Below the pieces are notes generated by a model that saw only the letters and a list, made by a program, of their open reading frames with translations, was not told the origin of the DNA and searched no databases. A program made the translations under genes and the position numbers. From Umbilicaria muhlenbergii (Eukaryota; Ascomycota; Lecanoromycetes; Umbilicariales; Umbilicariaceae): 64,000 nucleotides of DNA. Position 1 is the stretch's first letter; each line of letters opens with the position of its first letter. The stretch is from the NCBI GenBank assembly GCA_000611775.1, contig KK106981.1:4590927-4654926 (forward strand), given 5' to 3'. This document shows positions 44,071 through 53,952 of this stretch, piece by piece.

Positions 44071-44808
44071 TGTAGACGTCGAGTATGAATAATGCTTCTA
44101 TACTGGAAAAGAAAGGATGAATGATACAGAGAAAGGGAATATCGTTGAAGCTATATAAGAAAAGAGATTGGGAACAGGAAACGTGAGTATTAGTATGCCC
44201 TACTAATACTGTGCTCGGACTGATCAAGAAGCTCCATGCTTGAGGCAGCTGACATGCCTTGGCCGAGAAGCAATAAACGCCACAGAAGATGAACTGATGT
44301 GGAGATGTCAACAATACGGGGCCAAGATCTCTCGTATCCTGCTTTCCCGTAGTCTGTGTAGGTGAGTTGCTTCATGCGGTGTAGTGTGCTGCATCTGGCT
44401 AGCCTTGATCTCGCCGCCCTCCGCTTCGTGCTGCTGTCGGATGTTCCCACCCTGTTAGTGTGGATATGCCTACACATTCGACTTGTGTGAAGTAACTGTA
44501 TTTATCAAGTTACAGAGATATCGTCTTCTTCAGTATATTATATATCACATGCCGGCTATTCCAAGTGGCCTTTCAGGTCGATTTTGTAGGCGAATGGGGA
44601 GATTGTTCCTATTGGCTGTAGACACGCGATTGGCGGATGCACTCGATGGACGTGTCCGCTGAAGATTCAGATTGGGGGCAATGGCGAGGTGCAGCATGTG
44701 TAACTTGAGGCCGTACCTCACCATGTCCAATCTTATCAGCAGAGTGTGCTTGATCTCCAGCCTTGTCTTTTGCCTTTCCTGTTGTGGACACATCTTGCCA
44801 TTTCCCAG
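44071..44808. promoter_or_regulatory. Divergent intergenic promoter region
   Basis: This 738-bp stretch lies between the starts of the minus-strand secreted-protein gene and the plus-strand membrane-protein gene, so it should hold both promoters. No specific site is recognised. Confidence 0.5.
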
Positions 44809-45903
44809 ATGCTTGATCACAGAAGCTTGCTAAAGATGCTCATACTACTACTCTGTCTTGCGCTCCTCCTTGTGAGGCCATGCTCGTGCTATCATCTCTT
44901 CAATAGTCGAGATGCCGTTGCAAGATCGGTCATCGAAGCATGTCGCAGCCAAACGCCAGATGAAAAGTCTCATTGTTACATCATACTTCGGTGCATCATG
45001 GACAACATCCCAAGTGATTTCACAGCACGGTGGTCTGCCGGATCCTCCATTTTGGCCTTTATTCCCACCATTGTCGCATTGATGTCGAACAGTATCAACG
45101 AGATCACATCTATAGCTGATGAATCTATCTTTCTTGCGATTGCCTTATCTATATCTTCTATCACGGCGTTCAATTCAAGATTTGGAGACGGGCCAAAACG
45201 TTCATCTGATACCATATTCGAAAAGAGAAGAGTGTCTCGTGCTCGTATACAGAGAGCTTTGTCGATTCTAGAAGACTTGATGACTCAATCCCGGAGATCT
45301 CGTCCATGGTGGCAAAGTAGCGGCATACAGATTTATTCCTCAACACTCATCGCAGTTCTTCTTGGAGCAGTGGTCTGGTACGAAGTGTACCAGATCACCA
45401 GATATGGCGTTGTGGTTTTCGCGTGTCCCGTTAAAGCCAACATTGGAGTATGGGTCGGCCTAAGCCAGCTCCTTGCTCTTCTCAACGTCGTATGCCGCTC
45501 TTTTCTATTCGAAATTCACACAATTCATGTTAGGGCGGGAGACACAGCGCCTAGGAGGCAATCAGCCGCTCCCACCACCAATGCCAATTGCTCCTCGATC
45601 GTCCTTCGATGTCCTCGGAATACGTTTCTACGATGGCTCTTGCAAACCTTTACGGCAATAGCCAGCTTCATTCTATATGCTTACGGGACTACTTTGTTAG
45701 CTAGCATGACTCTCATTCCGGCTTCTGATGCAATCCGAGCCATGGTGGTAACAACTGCGGGTGCCGGGTTTGGAAGGCTCGCTGGATCTTGGTTTAGTTC
45801 ACCTAGCAGAAGAGCCAGAAAGATTATCGTGATTGATGTTCCCGCCGACTGCCTACAGGACTTCACTTCCTCAATTTTGCAACACACTGGGGCTACATCA
45901 TAA
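44809..45903 (+). CDS. Integral membrane protein, unknown function
   Basis: A single exon of 364 residues starts at the first in-frame ATG (44809, MLDHRSLLKMLILLLCLALL), which gives a signal-anchor or signal peptide. Then come a Cys-containing segment (HCYIILRCIMDNIPSDFTAR), a hydrophobic span around ILAFIPTIVALMSNS, and further spans around SSTLIAVLLGAVVWYEVYQI, IGVWVGLSQLLALLNVVCRS and LLQTFTAIASFILYAYGTTL, then a soluble tail. This gives about five or six membrane segments. Similar proteins occur in other filamentous fungi, but I know no named family or activity. The sequence has normal codon use and no sign of decay. Confidence 0.75.
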   Translation: MLDHRSLLKMLILLLCLALLLVRPCSCYHLFNSRDAVARSVIEACRSQTPDEKSHCYIILRCIMDNIPSDFTARWSAGSSILAFIPTIVALMSNSINEITSIADESIFLAIALSISSITAFNSRFGDGPKRSSDTIFEKRRVSRARIQRALSILEDLMTQSRRSRPWWQSSGIQIYSSTLIAVLLGAVVWYEVYQITRYGVVVFACPVKANIGVWVGLSQLLALLNVVCRSFLFEIHTIHVRAGDTAPRRQSAAPTTNANCSSIVLRCPRNTFLRWLLQTFTAIASFILYAYGTTLLASMTLIPASDAIRAMVVTTAGAGFGRLAGSWFSSPSRRARKIIVIDVPADCLQDFTSSILQHTGATS

Positions 45904-47297
45904 CTGAGTTGTGTAGGTTTCAGTACTGCTTTTATATTTGTTTGTCAGCTTCTTTCCTGCGGAGTCGCTATGCCTTTATCATATTAGACTGCTTGTGAGA
46001 AATGTTCAAAGAGGTTGCAAGATAAGATGAAAGCAGCTTTCAGAATTGTCAGTTAAAGCTTGATAGTTTCATACTTTTCCAACCGCAGAAACTAATGTTG
46101 TTGAGAATGATTGATTTGATTTCAATAAAGTAAACATGTCCTGGCTTGTGAGTTGTAAGTCTTTCGAAGGTACAACCTGCATGTGATGTTTGTCAATTAC
46201 TTTAGTATTTCTAATATATTTGCTTCAAATCAAGTTTCTTGGTCTGAAAATTCTCTCAAAACAGCCATATTCCTGAGATACATACAACTTACAGACTGCT
46301 CATGTAAACAAATCACATGAAGCGCGCTGCAAAACTGACACTTCTTTCTGTATCTGTATTAACATAAGGTAAAGCGGCTCCCAGATCCTCATCTAAAGTG
46401 GCAAGACACTAACCAACATCTCCCAAGCGCGCCAACTCCCCTCGCCTAATAAACACGAGCCTAAAACAAAATCGGCTTCCAATTGAATTAGTCTACCAGT
46501 TAAAGTGAGCCCAGATCCATGCTCGCCCAGACATAACCACGTTGATTCCCAACCACATTGGTATATTGAATTCGCCCAGTATTGCTTCCAAGGCTTTAAT
46601 GCGCCTCAAGCTCCGACCTCGAGACTCAGCTCGCCGCCACAACTATGGCTCACCGCGACCGCTGTCGGGTTAGAGCAGTCAGCTGGCGAGCAATTCTCTA
46701 GCTACGGCAATTCTCTAGCTACGGCAAGAGCTACTAGTGAACAGTCGGCTTGGTGAGATGCCACTGGGGTGTAGCGGGGTACCGAGTACGAGTGTGTAGT
46801 CAATACCAAGTGCGAAACCAACCAGATATCAGCAAGACTTCCGGGAGGCCTCCAGGAGCTACAGGTTGGGTTTGACCTCGGCCAGTTGGGCTTGTAGATA
46901 CAGGTCGAGTTCCTTTCTGCGGCTTCCGCTGTGAGCTGGCTAGAGATTCTATTTCTACTAGCACAGTTGACTGAGGTGTCAGATCTTCCCTTGGTGTCTC
47001 CATGGTGTGATTTAGAAGTAGTGATGTTGACGTCTCCGAGATTTTGACTGCAGAAGGATTTGCTGCGTAAATATGAACCACTTAAAAGTCTCCGGATGGA
47101 TAGAAGGGAAGTGTTAGGGAGTGTAGTCAGAAGAGTGTAAAGCATGTGAATGAGATGTGAATTGATCCGCTTCAAGAGCCGCGAAGCATGATATCAGAGA
47201 TAAAACTCATCAAAGACCGTCCTCAATGACCTGACGACGCCCTTCCCGCTAACCAAACCCATGTAATTCAAAATGCCCCCTGTCGAACTGTAGAACG
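45904..47297. other. Intergenic, AT-richer, no gene supported
   Basis: Nearly 1.4 kb between two convergent genes. It includes a direct repeat of the 17-mer AATTCTCTAGCTACGGC at about 46690-46725. The open frames on both strands have no recognisable domain. Confidence 0.5.
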
Positions 47298-49262
47298 TTA
47301 CCAGCCGAACTTCTCGATCTCAACACCAACATTGTGTCCATTACGCAACAGAGAGGAGCAAGTGTTTCTGACAGCCCTATTCATCCCATCCGGACCTGAA
47401 CACACGACACCGAAGCTGGCTTGGCGCCCATGATGGTCACAATCGCGCTTCAGAACCCATGACTCGACAATTTTGCCTATGTCCGGCCGTCCTTTCTCGT
47501 TTGTAGGCTCGGGTATTATAATGTCGACGCCTCTAGCCTTCAGCTCGTCCATTTGCTCGGCACTGATCCAGGAAAGATGGGACCGTTCGTGGACAATCCA
47601 GACGAGGCATATCCTCTGAATCAAGCCGGCACCGGCTGAAATCTCCAGATCCTTCACCTGATTGCCGTCAAGTACGGACCAAACAAGTGGCCAGGCGACT
47701 GCGATACCACTGCCCCCTGCAACGATAACAGAAAATTCGCACTCTTGAAGCATATCAACCGCGCTCTGCGAGCCATACGGTCCGTCGAGTCGTACAGAAA
47801 TGGTATTGTGGGACTTGGCATGTCTAACCAGGTCGCTCGAAAAGCCATCTTGCGCTCTAATAATCAAATCTAAAGAGGCTTCCATGTCGCTAGCAGCAGG
47901 CGCTCTTGATGCGATGGTAAATGGATGTGCTTGAAAGATATGTTTCCTTGCTAGTGATGGAACGGTCAAAAAGACATGTTCAGTGGCCTTCCAGCCGCTC
48001 GTGATGTCGAATTCAAAAACCCTTCTCAATGCTGATCTAGCACTCATCAAAGGAAAATCGGCGTGAAGCGCGACAGTGAGTTGGTCCTCCTTCAGTTCCA
48101 TCGAAGCCCGTATAGCCCTCGTCTTGAGAGTAAACCGATAAACTAGTCTGTCGATGAGGAAGATCGCCAGGGCCACACCGACATATACCCTACTACTATG
48201 GTGATGAAACCATAGTAAAACCAAAGCAGCGACTTGCAAAACGATGTGAAGGCCTAGGAACAGCTCGTACCATCGTTGCCGAAAGCTGCCCAAAGACGTG
48301 AAGTATATGGTCTCGTACGCTACGAACGCGCCGATTCCAAGTAGTATGATCTTGCTCAGGAGAAACCTCGCCAAGCTGAGTCCGACGGGACGCAGAAGGG
48401 TATACCAAACACCGAGCATTCCAACGCCATGTAGGAGGGCGAGCAAGCACATCATTTCGCCAAGTCGACGATGGAAGATATTCAACGATTCGTAAGAGTA
48501 GCCCGTAAGAATTTTCATGGGTTGATTCTTCATAGCTAGAAGGTATAGAAGCGGAAGATTGGCAACAAAAACTAACCCCGTGCGATCTGCGAACAAGAAG
48601 AGCATTGGAACGGTGAACGGAACCCGGTATAGAGTGTAGAATATGTTGACCCCAAAAAGGGCAAGAACTGCAAGGGTTGTGGCATTGGACGGCAGAGTTT
48701 TGTTAACAATTGGAATAGGTCGAGGTTGGTAGACCATCCAAGCGCAGAAGACTTTCCAAAAAGAGGACCTGCGGGCATTGTCGTCTGAATTGCCCAGGAG
48801 CGGGCTCCGCTCATCTTGCACCGGATCAACCTTCAAGGTTTGGGGTGGGCTAGCTGTCCATCCAAGGGTACTGCTGCTGGAAGACGACGAACTTCCGTGA
48901 CTCCCGCCCTCCACCTGAGGGACCTTGCTTCCATCTTTATACGAGCCCGTGGCATCCCAATCTCGTTTTGTCGCAGCCCGTCTCTTCTTCCATCTTATCA
49001 CTTTCTTCCCCCAATGTACGACAGTGAAGGCCAGCAGCACACTGAGAATGACAAATTGATAGCTTAGAATAAACCTCCTGGAGAAAACTATGCCCCTAAT
49101 CAACTTCCTAAGGCCTGGACTGTCCCTTTGGCCAGGCTCTCCAGCAGCGGCCGTTATCGATAAGGGCGCGCTCCCAGAAGTCGAGGTCCATGTTGCAACG
49201 AGAGAGTAGCGGAGGGCCGCCCGGACATCAGAAATCGACGGGGCCAGGTCCAGGAGGTCCAT
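47298..49262 (-). CDS. FRE-type ferric reductase
   Basis: Single exon, about 654 residues from the first in-frame ATG at 49262 (MDLLDLAPSISDVRAALRYS). The N-terminal part has a hydrophobic span (FILSYQFVILSVLLAFTVVH) and a Ser-rich linker. The membrane ferric-reductase domain follows, with paired haem-ligand His residues in NIFHRRLGEMMCLLALLHGV and LFLGLHIVLQVAALVLLWFH. The C-terminal half is FAD/NAD(P)H-binding: HPFTIAS for FAD, VAGGSGIAVAWPL for the nucleotide, and VVCSGPDGMN near the end. These mark the FRE/NOX superfamily; absence of EF hands and the overall layout favour a metalloreductase over a NADPH oxidase. It would sit in the plasma or vacuolar membrane and reduce ferric or cupric ions. 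Confidence 0.88.
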   Translation of the reverse strand: MDLLDLAPSISDVRAALRYSLVATWTSTSGSAPLSITAAAGEPGQRDSPGLRKLIRGIVFSRRFILSYQFVILSVLLAFTVVHWGKKVIRWKKRRAATKRDWDATGSYKDGSKVPQVEGGSHGSSSSSSSSTLGWTASPPQTLKVDPVQDERSPLLGNSDDNARRSSFWKVFCAWMVYQPRPIPIVNKTLPSNATTLAVLALFGVNIFYTLYRVPFTVPMLFLFADRTGLVFVANLPLLYLLAMKNQPMKILTGYSYESLNIFHRRLGEMMCLLALLHGVGMLGVWYTLLRPVGLSLARFLLSKIILLGIGAFVAYETIYFTSLGSFRQRWYELFLGLHIVLQVAALVLLWFHHHSSRVYVGVALAIFLIDRLVYRFTLKTRAIRASMELKEDQLTVALHADFPLMSARSALRRVFEFDITSGWKATEHVFLTVPSLARKHIFQAHPFTIASRAPAASDMEASLDLIIRAQDGFSSDLVRHAKSHNTISVRLDGPYGSQSAVDMLQECEFSVIVAGGSGIAVAWPLVWSVLDGNQVKDLEISAGAGLIQRICLVWIVHERSHLSWISAEQMDELKARGVDIIIPEPTNEKGRPDIGKIVESWVLKRDCDHHGRQASFGVVCSGPDGMNRAVRNTCSSLLRNGHNVGVEIEKFGW

Positions 49263-49866
49263 CACGGCCGACAATGCCTTTGCGACAGTATTGTCATGTG
49301 AGGGAGCAGGCCGATGGAGTTGCTGCTTGATGAAAGATAAGAGGCTCGACTGAAGTCGATGACGCGCAAGTGCCGGGTCCGCATTAAGTGTTTCTCCGGC
49401 AGGCCCAAAACAACACTTGGCTGAGTGTTGGCTATCATTCACATCTCCTTCACTGTCCTTACATGATAGTAATTGTAATGAATACTATCGCTTCGCTTTC
49501 TTTCTCTTTCTCTTTCTCTTTCTCTTTCTCTTTCTCTTTCTCTTTCTCTTTCTCTTTCTCTTTCTCTTTCTCTTTCTCTTTCTCTTTCTCTTTCTTCTCT
49601 CCTCACCATGCGTCACTTCAACCATCTTTGGCAGACATCTGGACAGAACCCATCAATGCCCACCTCACATCAAAACTGAAATCCAGTACATCTCCTATGT
49701 CCACGAGCTTTTCGTCTGAGATAGGTCATTATCATAGCTGTTTGCTAAATCGCTGTGTTATTGGGACACCGCATCACCCTTTGTCTGCTGTCAATCCATC
49801 TCTTGTCTTGGTTTCCTGAACGTCCATCACTCGTCAGATCAGATCGTTCGTACATTGCGGTCCATC
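49263..49866. promoter_or_regulatory. Divergent promoter region with TTTCTC microsatellite
   Basis: This lies between the ferric reductase start (minus) and the BTB copy 2 start (plus). It contains the hexanucleotide array listed separately, which is a purine/pyrimidine-asymmetric tract able to form a triplex. Confidence 0.6.
49498..49594. repeat. (TTTCTC)n microsatellite, about 15-16 copies
   Basis: The hexamer TTTCTC repeats without error from 49501 to about 49590. It is all pyrimidine on the + strand. It lies in the shared upstream region of the ferric reductase and BTB copy 2. Confidence 0.97.
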
Positions 49867-50984
49867 ATGTGCGAACCAATTCCCATCACTGCCGAATCGG
49901 ATTACTGGATCCTCGACGATGAAGGCGACATTATGCTTGTTGTGGGCAGTTCCGAACCTTCCCACCTCAGAGTCTCATCCAAAATCCTTTCCCTAGCTTC
50001 CGACGTCTTCAAGGCCATGTCAAGTCCACGCTTTCGAGAGGGCTCGAATCTACGATCCACCGAGAACCCGATCGCCGAGCCAATACTCATCACCTTCCCC
50101 GAGGACGATTCAGCGGCAATGCTTACTCTCTGCCAACTCTTGCATTTTCAGACTGATATGGTGGATCCCCACCCAGATGTGGATGCTCTTCTCCTGCTAG
50201 CTACTCATTGCGATAAGTACAACTGCGTACGTGCGGTTCGTTACGCAAGCCACATCTGGCTAAACCCGTTGGTCGATTCCACAGGAGTTGGCAGTTTGAA
50301 TAATCTACTTATCGCGTCTTATCTATTTGACTGTGCGGAAGTGTTCACTAAAGTAACGTGCAAGCTGTTGGAGGAATGGACCGGATCCCTCAAAGAGCTT
50401 ATCCGCGACATTGGAGATACTAGTATCCCAGCAAGCATTTATGGTGAGCTTCAAACCAGTCAATAGCCAAGGTCCTTGCAAAGCTAACGCGCCTTCTAGT
50501 TGCGTTGGAGGAAAAGATGAACCATGTCCACTATTATGTTGAAAGGTCCTTGCAGGTGATAATTGCGGAGCTCTTGAATGGCAACTTGAATGGCAACTTG
50601 AAATGCCGTTCAGGTTACGGGCAAAACAAGAATAGATTGGGACATGTTGGAACGTGCGTTGAGACGTTCATTGAAATAGGTTTATGGCCCATATCACGAA
50701 CGTCGAAAATTTCCACAACCCTGGAGCAGCTTAATGCTTTCCATTGGACGCCGATAACTACTGGTTGTGAGCGTCTGAACTGTCTAGCGTGCTACATAGA
50801 TCTCAAGCCCAAGGTGGAGGAAATTCGTGAAGACGCGCTCCGCAAGATCGAGGGTCTTTGCCTCGACTGCACCCATCATGACGGCTACCATCTTGGCATT
50901 TGCCGAATCGCTCACCGCAAAAAGGCTGCGGATCTCGACCAGGTCCCGGATTCTGACACCCAGATCTCCGCGCCGGATGAATAG
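49867..50984 (+). CDS. BTB protein with Cys-rich C-terminal motif (copy 2)
   Basis: Two exons, 49867-50443 and 50500-50984, joined in phase 1 across a 56-nt intron (branch GCTAACG). The BTB domain includes DDEGDIMLVVGSSEPSHLRV, SSKILSLASDVFKAMSSPRF and ILITFPEDDSAAMLTLCQLL, and continues with LATHCDKYNCVRAVRYASHI. Exon 2 starts VALEEKM, like ALEEKRKKL in copy 1, and ends with the Cys motif LNCLAC, GLCLDC, then CRIAH, plus a short acidic extension. The intron falls at the same place and phase as in copy 1, so the two genes are true paralogues. The insert NGNLNGNL in exon 2 is a small direct duplication. The role is unknown. Confidence 0.82.
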
Positions 50985-51484
50985 TCGAGGATAAGCTCAT
51001 CTAAAGGCGGAGCATCTCGGGAACTGTGTAGCTAGTCAGAGCCTTGGAGATCCGTCCTATCGCTCGATTCAGTTGTGCCAATGGTATAACCTATACCCGG
51101 AGACCCTCGACGAAGGAGGTTCTCATTGCCTCTACCGAGAGCGGCTGTCCAGCAAGTAGGTTAATTTCAAGGCACAACGAGGGCTTCTAGGGATCGGTAT
51201 CTCGCACAGTTGGTACAGTCTGTTCATCTCATAGCTGCTCTAATTCAGAACCTGGCTTGTGCCGACTGTCTGCCTGCAACATGACGTTTCGTGAGATCAA
51301 CAGTTTCTTGGATCTGACTCTGCCCACTTGTGCAGCTCTATAGATGTTTATTGAAGCTGAAACACCTGGAAGTATGCAATGCTGCTTCGGCGCTGATAGC
51401 AGGTGGAGCACTTTCAGACCTAGTATCTTATCCTCCTAAGCCTATGGTACACTCTCGGTTCTAGTATGTTACATACCTCCAACA
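50985..51484. other. Intergenic, convergent 3' ends
   Basis: This lies between BTB copy 2 and the PHD-finger gene. I see no gene, repeat or RNA. Confidence 0.5.
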
Positions 51485-53335
51485 TCAGGCACCAACACTC
51501 AACAAGCCCAATCCCCCCTGTTGCCCGCCTCCATCCATGAAACCACTATTAACATATGGCTCATCCATAATCTCAAAAGCCGTCTCCCGCCAAGTATGAC
51601 TGAAAGTGACCGTATCATCATCAACGAGGAACTCGAGATCCTCGCTCTCTGGCGGTAACTTGATCCCATTGCCCGCTTTCGGGTACGGCAAAATATCCTC
51701 GTATTCCAACTCCTCCGCAGACGGCGACGCCAAATCCACAACCTCGTCGTTAGTATCCTTATCGGCCCGTTCCTCCACCGCCAGCAATGGCTTGGCCACC
51801 GGTCTAGCATCCGGCGCGAAGAGCGGGAGCTCAGGATGTAGATTACTCGCATGCACCAGCAACGACACAAGATCCGCATGTGGCAAACCCTCAAAATACC
51901 GTCGTTTCTGGCCCCAACCATCAGCATGCACCCTCTGCCCAAGATCCAAACCCCCCCCCAAAAAGCACAACCAAAAGAATTCATTCGAACTCACCTCCTC
52001 CCCCGCCCACCCTTCCCCCCCCACCTTCCCCTCCAGCACCCCCCTCTCCCTCCTCCCCCCTTCACATCCCCCACAAACCCACTCTCTCTCCTCCACCCTC
52101 ACCACCTCCGCCTCAATAACCGGGTCATGACAAAATTGATGCCAAGCCCCATTGCACCCATCACAGAACACTATCGCATTACTCGCCGGACTGTGCCCGC
52201 GCCCGCAATTCTTGCACACGCTCGCTTCGCCTGGGCGGCGGTAGGCGCGTTTTCGCTTCTTCGGGGGGTTGGGGTCGGGGATGGCGGGGGAGAAGAAGGG
52301 GGGAGGTTTGAGAAGGGGGCGACCGGACCGGGATTGCGTGGGGAGGGGGGTGTAGGTTTCGGAGGAGGAGGTGTCGGCGTCTTTGTCGGCGCCGGAGTCG
52401 ACGTCGCTGGCGCTGCGCTTTCTTTTGCCGCTGCGAGTGCTGCCGCCGCCGCCGCCGCGGGTGGTGCCGCGGGGACGGCCACCGCTTCGGCCTCGGCCTC
52501 GACCGCGGGCTCGGAGGGTGGCGGGGGTGGTTCCGAGGTCGGGTTTTATGGGGACTTCGGAGTCGGCGCCGGGTTCCGTTGGGCCCATTCGCTGGACTTT
52601 GATTGTGCCTCTGGCTGCGGGGCTGGCGCGTTTGTTGAGGCGGGCGCCTCTTCCTCTTCGTCCGCTTGTGGGGTTGGGGGTGGTTGTGGAGGGGTTTTCG
52701 AGGCCGAGGTCGCGGGTTGTGGTCATTTGATTTAGGATTTGTTCGCGGGCGGCTTCCCAGTTGGTGGTTGTGGGGGTGGTGTTGACGCGGGCGAGGAGGG
52801 CGGTGGTACTGGCGGAGAGGGCGGGGAAGGTTGGGGGGGTGAAGGTGGAGGTGGAGGTTGGACGAGCGAATGTGCTGCTAGTGGATGTTCGGGGAGCGGA
52901 TGCTGGGCTTGTAGCAAATGCTACTGCAGGGGCGGAAGGCTCGTAGGGAGAGATGTAGGTGGAGGAAGAGAGGTGGTCGTGGATGGCTTGCTGTGGCGTG
53001 GTCCCAATAGGCTGGGAAGGTTCGACTAGAGCTGAGCTTGAGAGGGAAGTTGTAGGGTTTGCGGAGGGTGTCGAGGTAGCGGGTTTTGCGGAAGTTGCTG
53101 AGGTTGCCATGTTCAGGTCCATTGGCTCGTCAGTGGTCTCTGAGGCTGCGGGTGCTGCCCGATGGACAGGCGCGCTGGAGAACCAGGGAAGCTGCATGTT
53201 TGGTGGTGCTGGCTGTGCTTGAGTGGAGGTTGACGTTAGAGGTAGATACAGTACGTACGGCCCGAGCCGGAAGTCTGGCGGGTCCCTTAAGAAGGTACAT
53301 AAACCATTGATCTCGACAATATCAACTCCAAGCAT
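51485..53335 (-). CDS. PHD-finger nuclear protein
   Basis: The protein has a long Ser/Thr/Pro-rich N-terminus, a Gly/Arg-rich AT-hook-like stretch (LRARGRGRGRSGGRPRGTTR), a basic segment (PPKKRKRAYRRPGEA) and one PHD finger: CKNCGRGHSPASNAIVFCDG, CNGAWHQFCHDPVIEAEVVR, then WVCGGCEGG, with C4HC3 ligands. PHD fingers read histone H3 tails, so a chromatin reader is inferred. A canonical intron (51935-51994, 60 nt, GTGAGT to CAG) is in frame and free of stops, so both spliced and retained forms code; the spliced form joins GWAGEE to RVHADGWG. The start is uncertain: the first in-frame ATG is 53335, but 53197 (MQLPWFSS) may be the true one. Confidence 0.85.
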   Translation of the reverse strand: MLGVDIVEINGLCTFLRDPPDFRLGPYVLYLPLTSTSTQAQPAPPNMQLPWFSSAPVHRAAPAASETTDEPMDLNMATSATSAKPATSTPSANPTTSLSSSALVEPSQPIGTTPQQAIHDHLSSSTYISPYEPSAPAVAFATSPASAPRTSTSSTFARPTSTSTFTPPTFPALSASTTALLARVNTTPTTTNWEAAREQILNQMTTTRDLGLENPSTTTPNPTSGRRGRGARLNKRASPAARGTIKVQRMGPTEPGADSEVPIKPDLGTTPATLRARGRGRGRSGGRPRGTTRGGGGGSTRSGKRKRSASDVDSGADKDADTSSSETYTPLPTQSRSGRPLLKPPPFFSPAIPDPNPPKKRKRAYRRPGEASVCKNCGRGHSPASNAIVFCDGCNGAWHQFCHDPVIEAEVVRVEEREWVCGGCEGGRRERGVLEGKVGGEGWAGEEVSSNEFFWLCFLGGGLDLGQRVHADGWGQKRRYFEGLPHADLVSLLVHASNLHPELPLFAPDARPVAKPLLAVEERADKDTNDEVVDLASPSAEELEYEDILPYPKAGNGIKLPPESEDLEFLVDDDTVTFSHTWRETAFEIMDEPYVNSGFMDGGGQQGGLGLLSVGA

Positions 53336-53952
53336 GTACACTTGTCACCTTCATTACTGTATCACTGCGAGGGACCTGGCTGGGAGACTGGCACGCCAAT
53401 GCTGTCCACGGCTAACATTTATGCCACGACTTCTTGCTAAACCTACCTAATTGTGTGCACTCGCAACCCTCTACTCCCGCCCCCCCACTGTTGGTACATG
53501 TCTGCAGTCCTTGTTAAGCACTTCCTGTGAGGTCTACCTGGATCGACGCGATGTACTGCACCCTTTCTGAGGAGATCTGGGAAGCTGCGTGAAGTTGGAG
53601 TGGAGATCAAGAACTGACTACACGATGTGGAGAATGCACGCATTTGAGCATCATCTGTTGGCATGGGGCACAATCCCCTATATGTCGCGCTCTCTGCATG
53701 GACTTCATGTTTATGTTCCTGTTCTCCCATTCAATGCGTTGCAATCCTCCGTAACATGGCTCTGCGCTGGAAGACGATATTTCACATGCATATTTCGTGG
53801 TCGTACAGAAAGCACGCAAGACGCGTTTGTGAAACACATATGGTAGTACAAATTTCTTTGCCCGCTTAGAACATTTGTACCGTCTATCTTCAACCTCTGG
53901 CTCTCCCCGTGCTTATCGTCTATCTTGAGCCTTTGTGATCTGATAGCGAGCA
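53336..53952. other. Divergent intergenic region
   Basis: This lies between the PHD-finger gene and the 53953 gene, which diverge, so it should contain both promoters. I see no specific element. Confidence 0.5.

Noticed and set aside
49263-49442. 60-residue N-terminal extension of the ferric reductase
   Set aside because: It begins with GTG, and no in-frame ATG precedes 49262.
51851-52735. Long plus-strand open frame opposite the PHD gene
   Set aside because: It is the shadow of the GC-rich PHD-finger coding strand; the minus-strand frame has the real domain.
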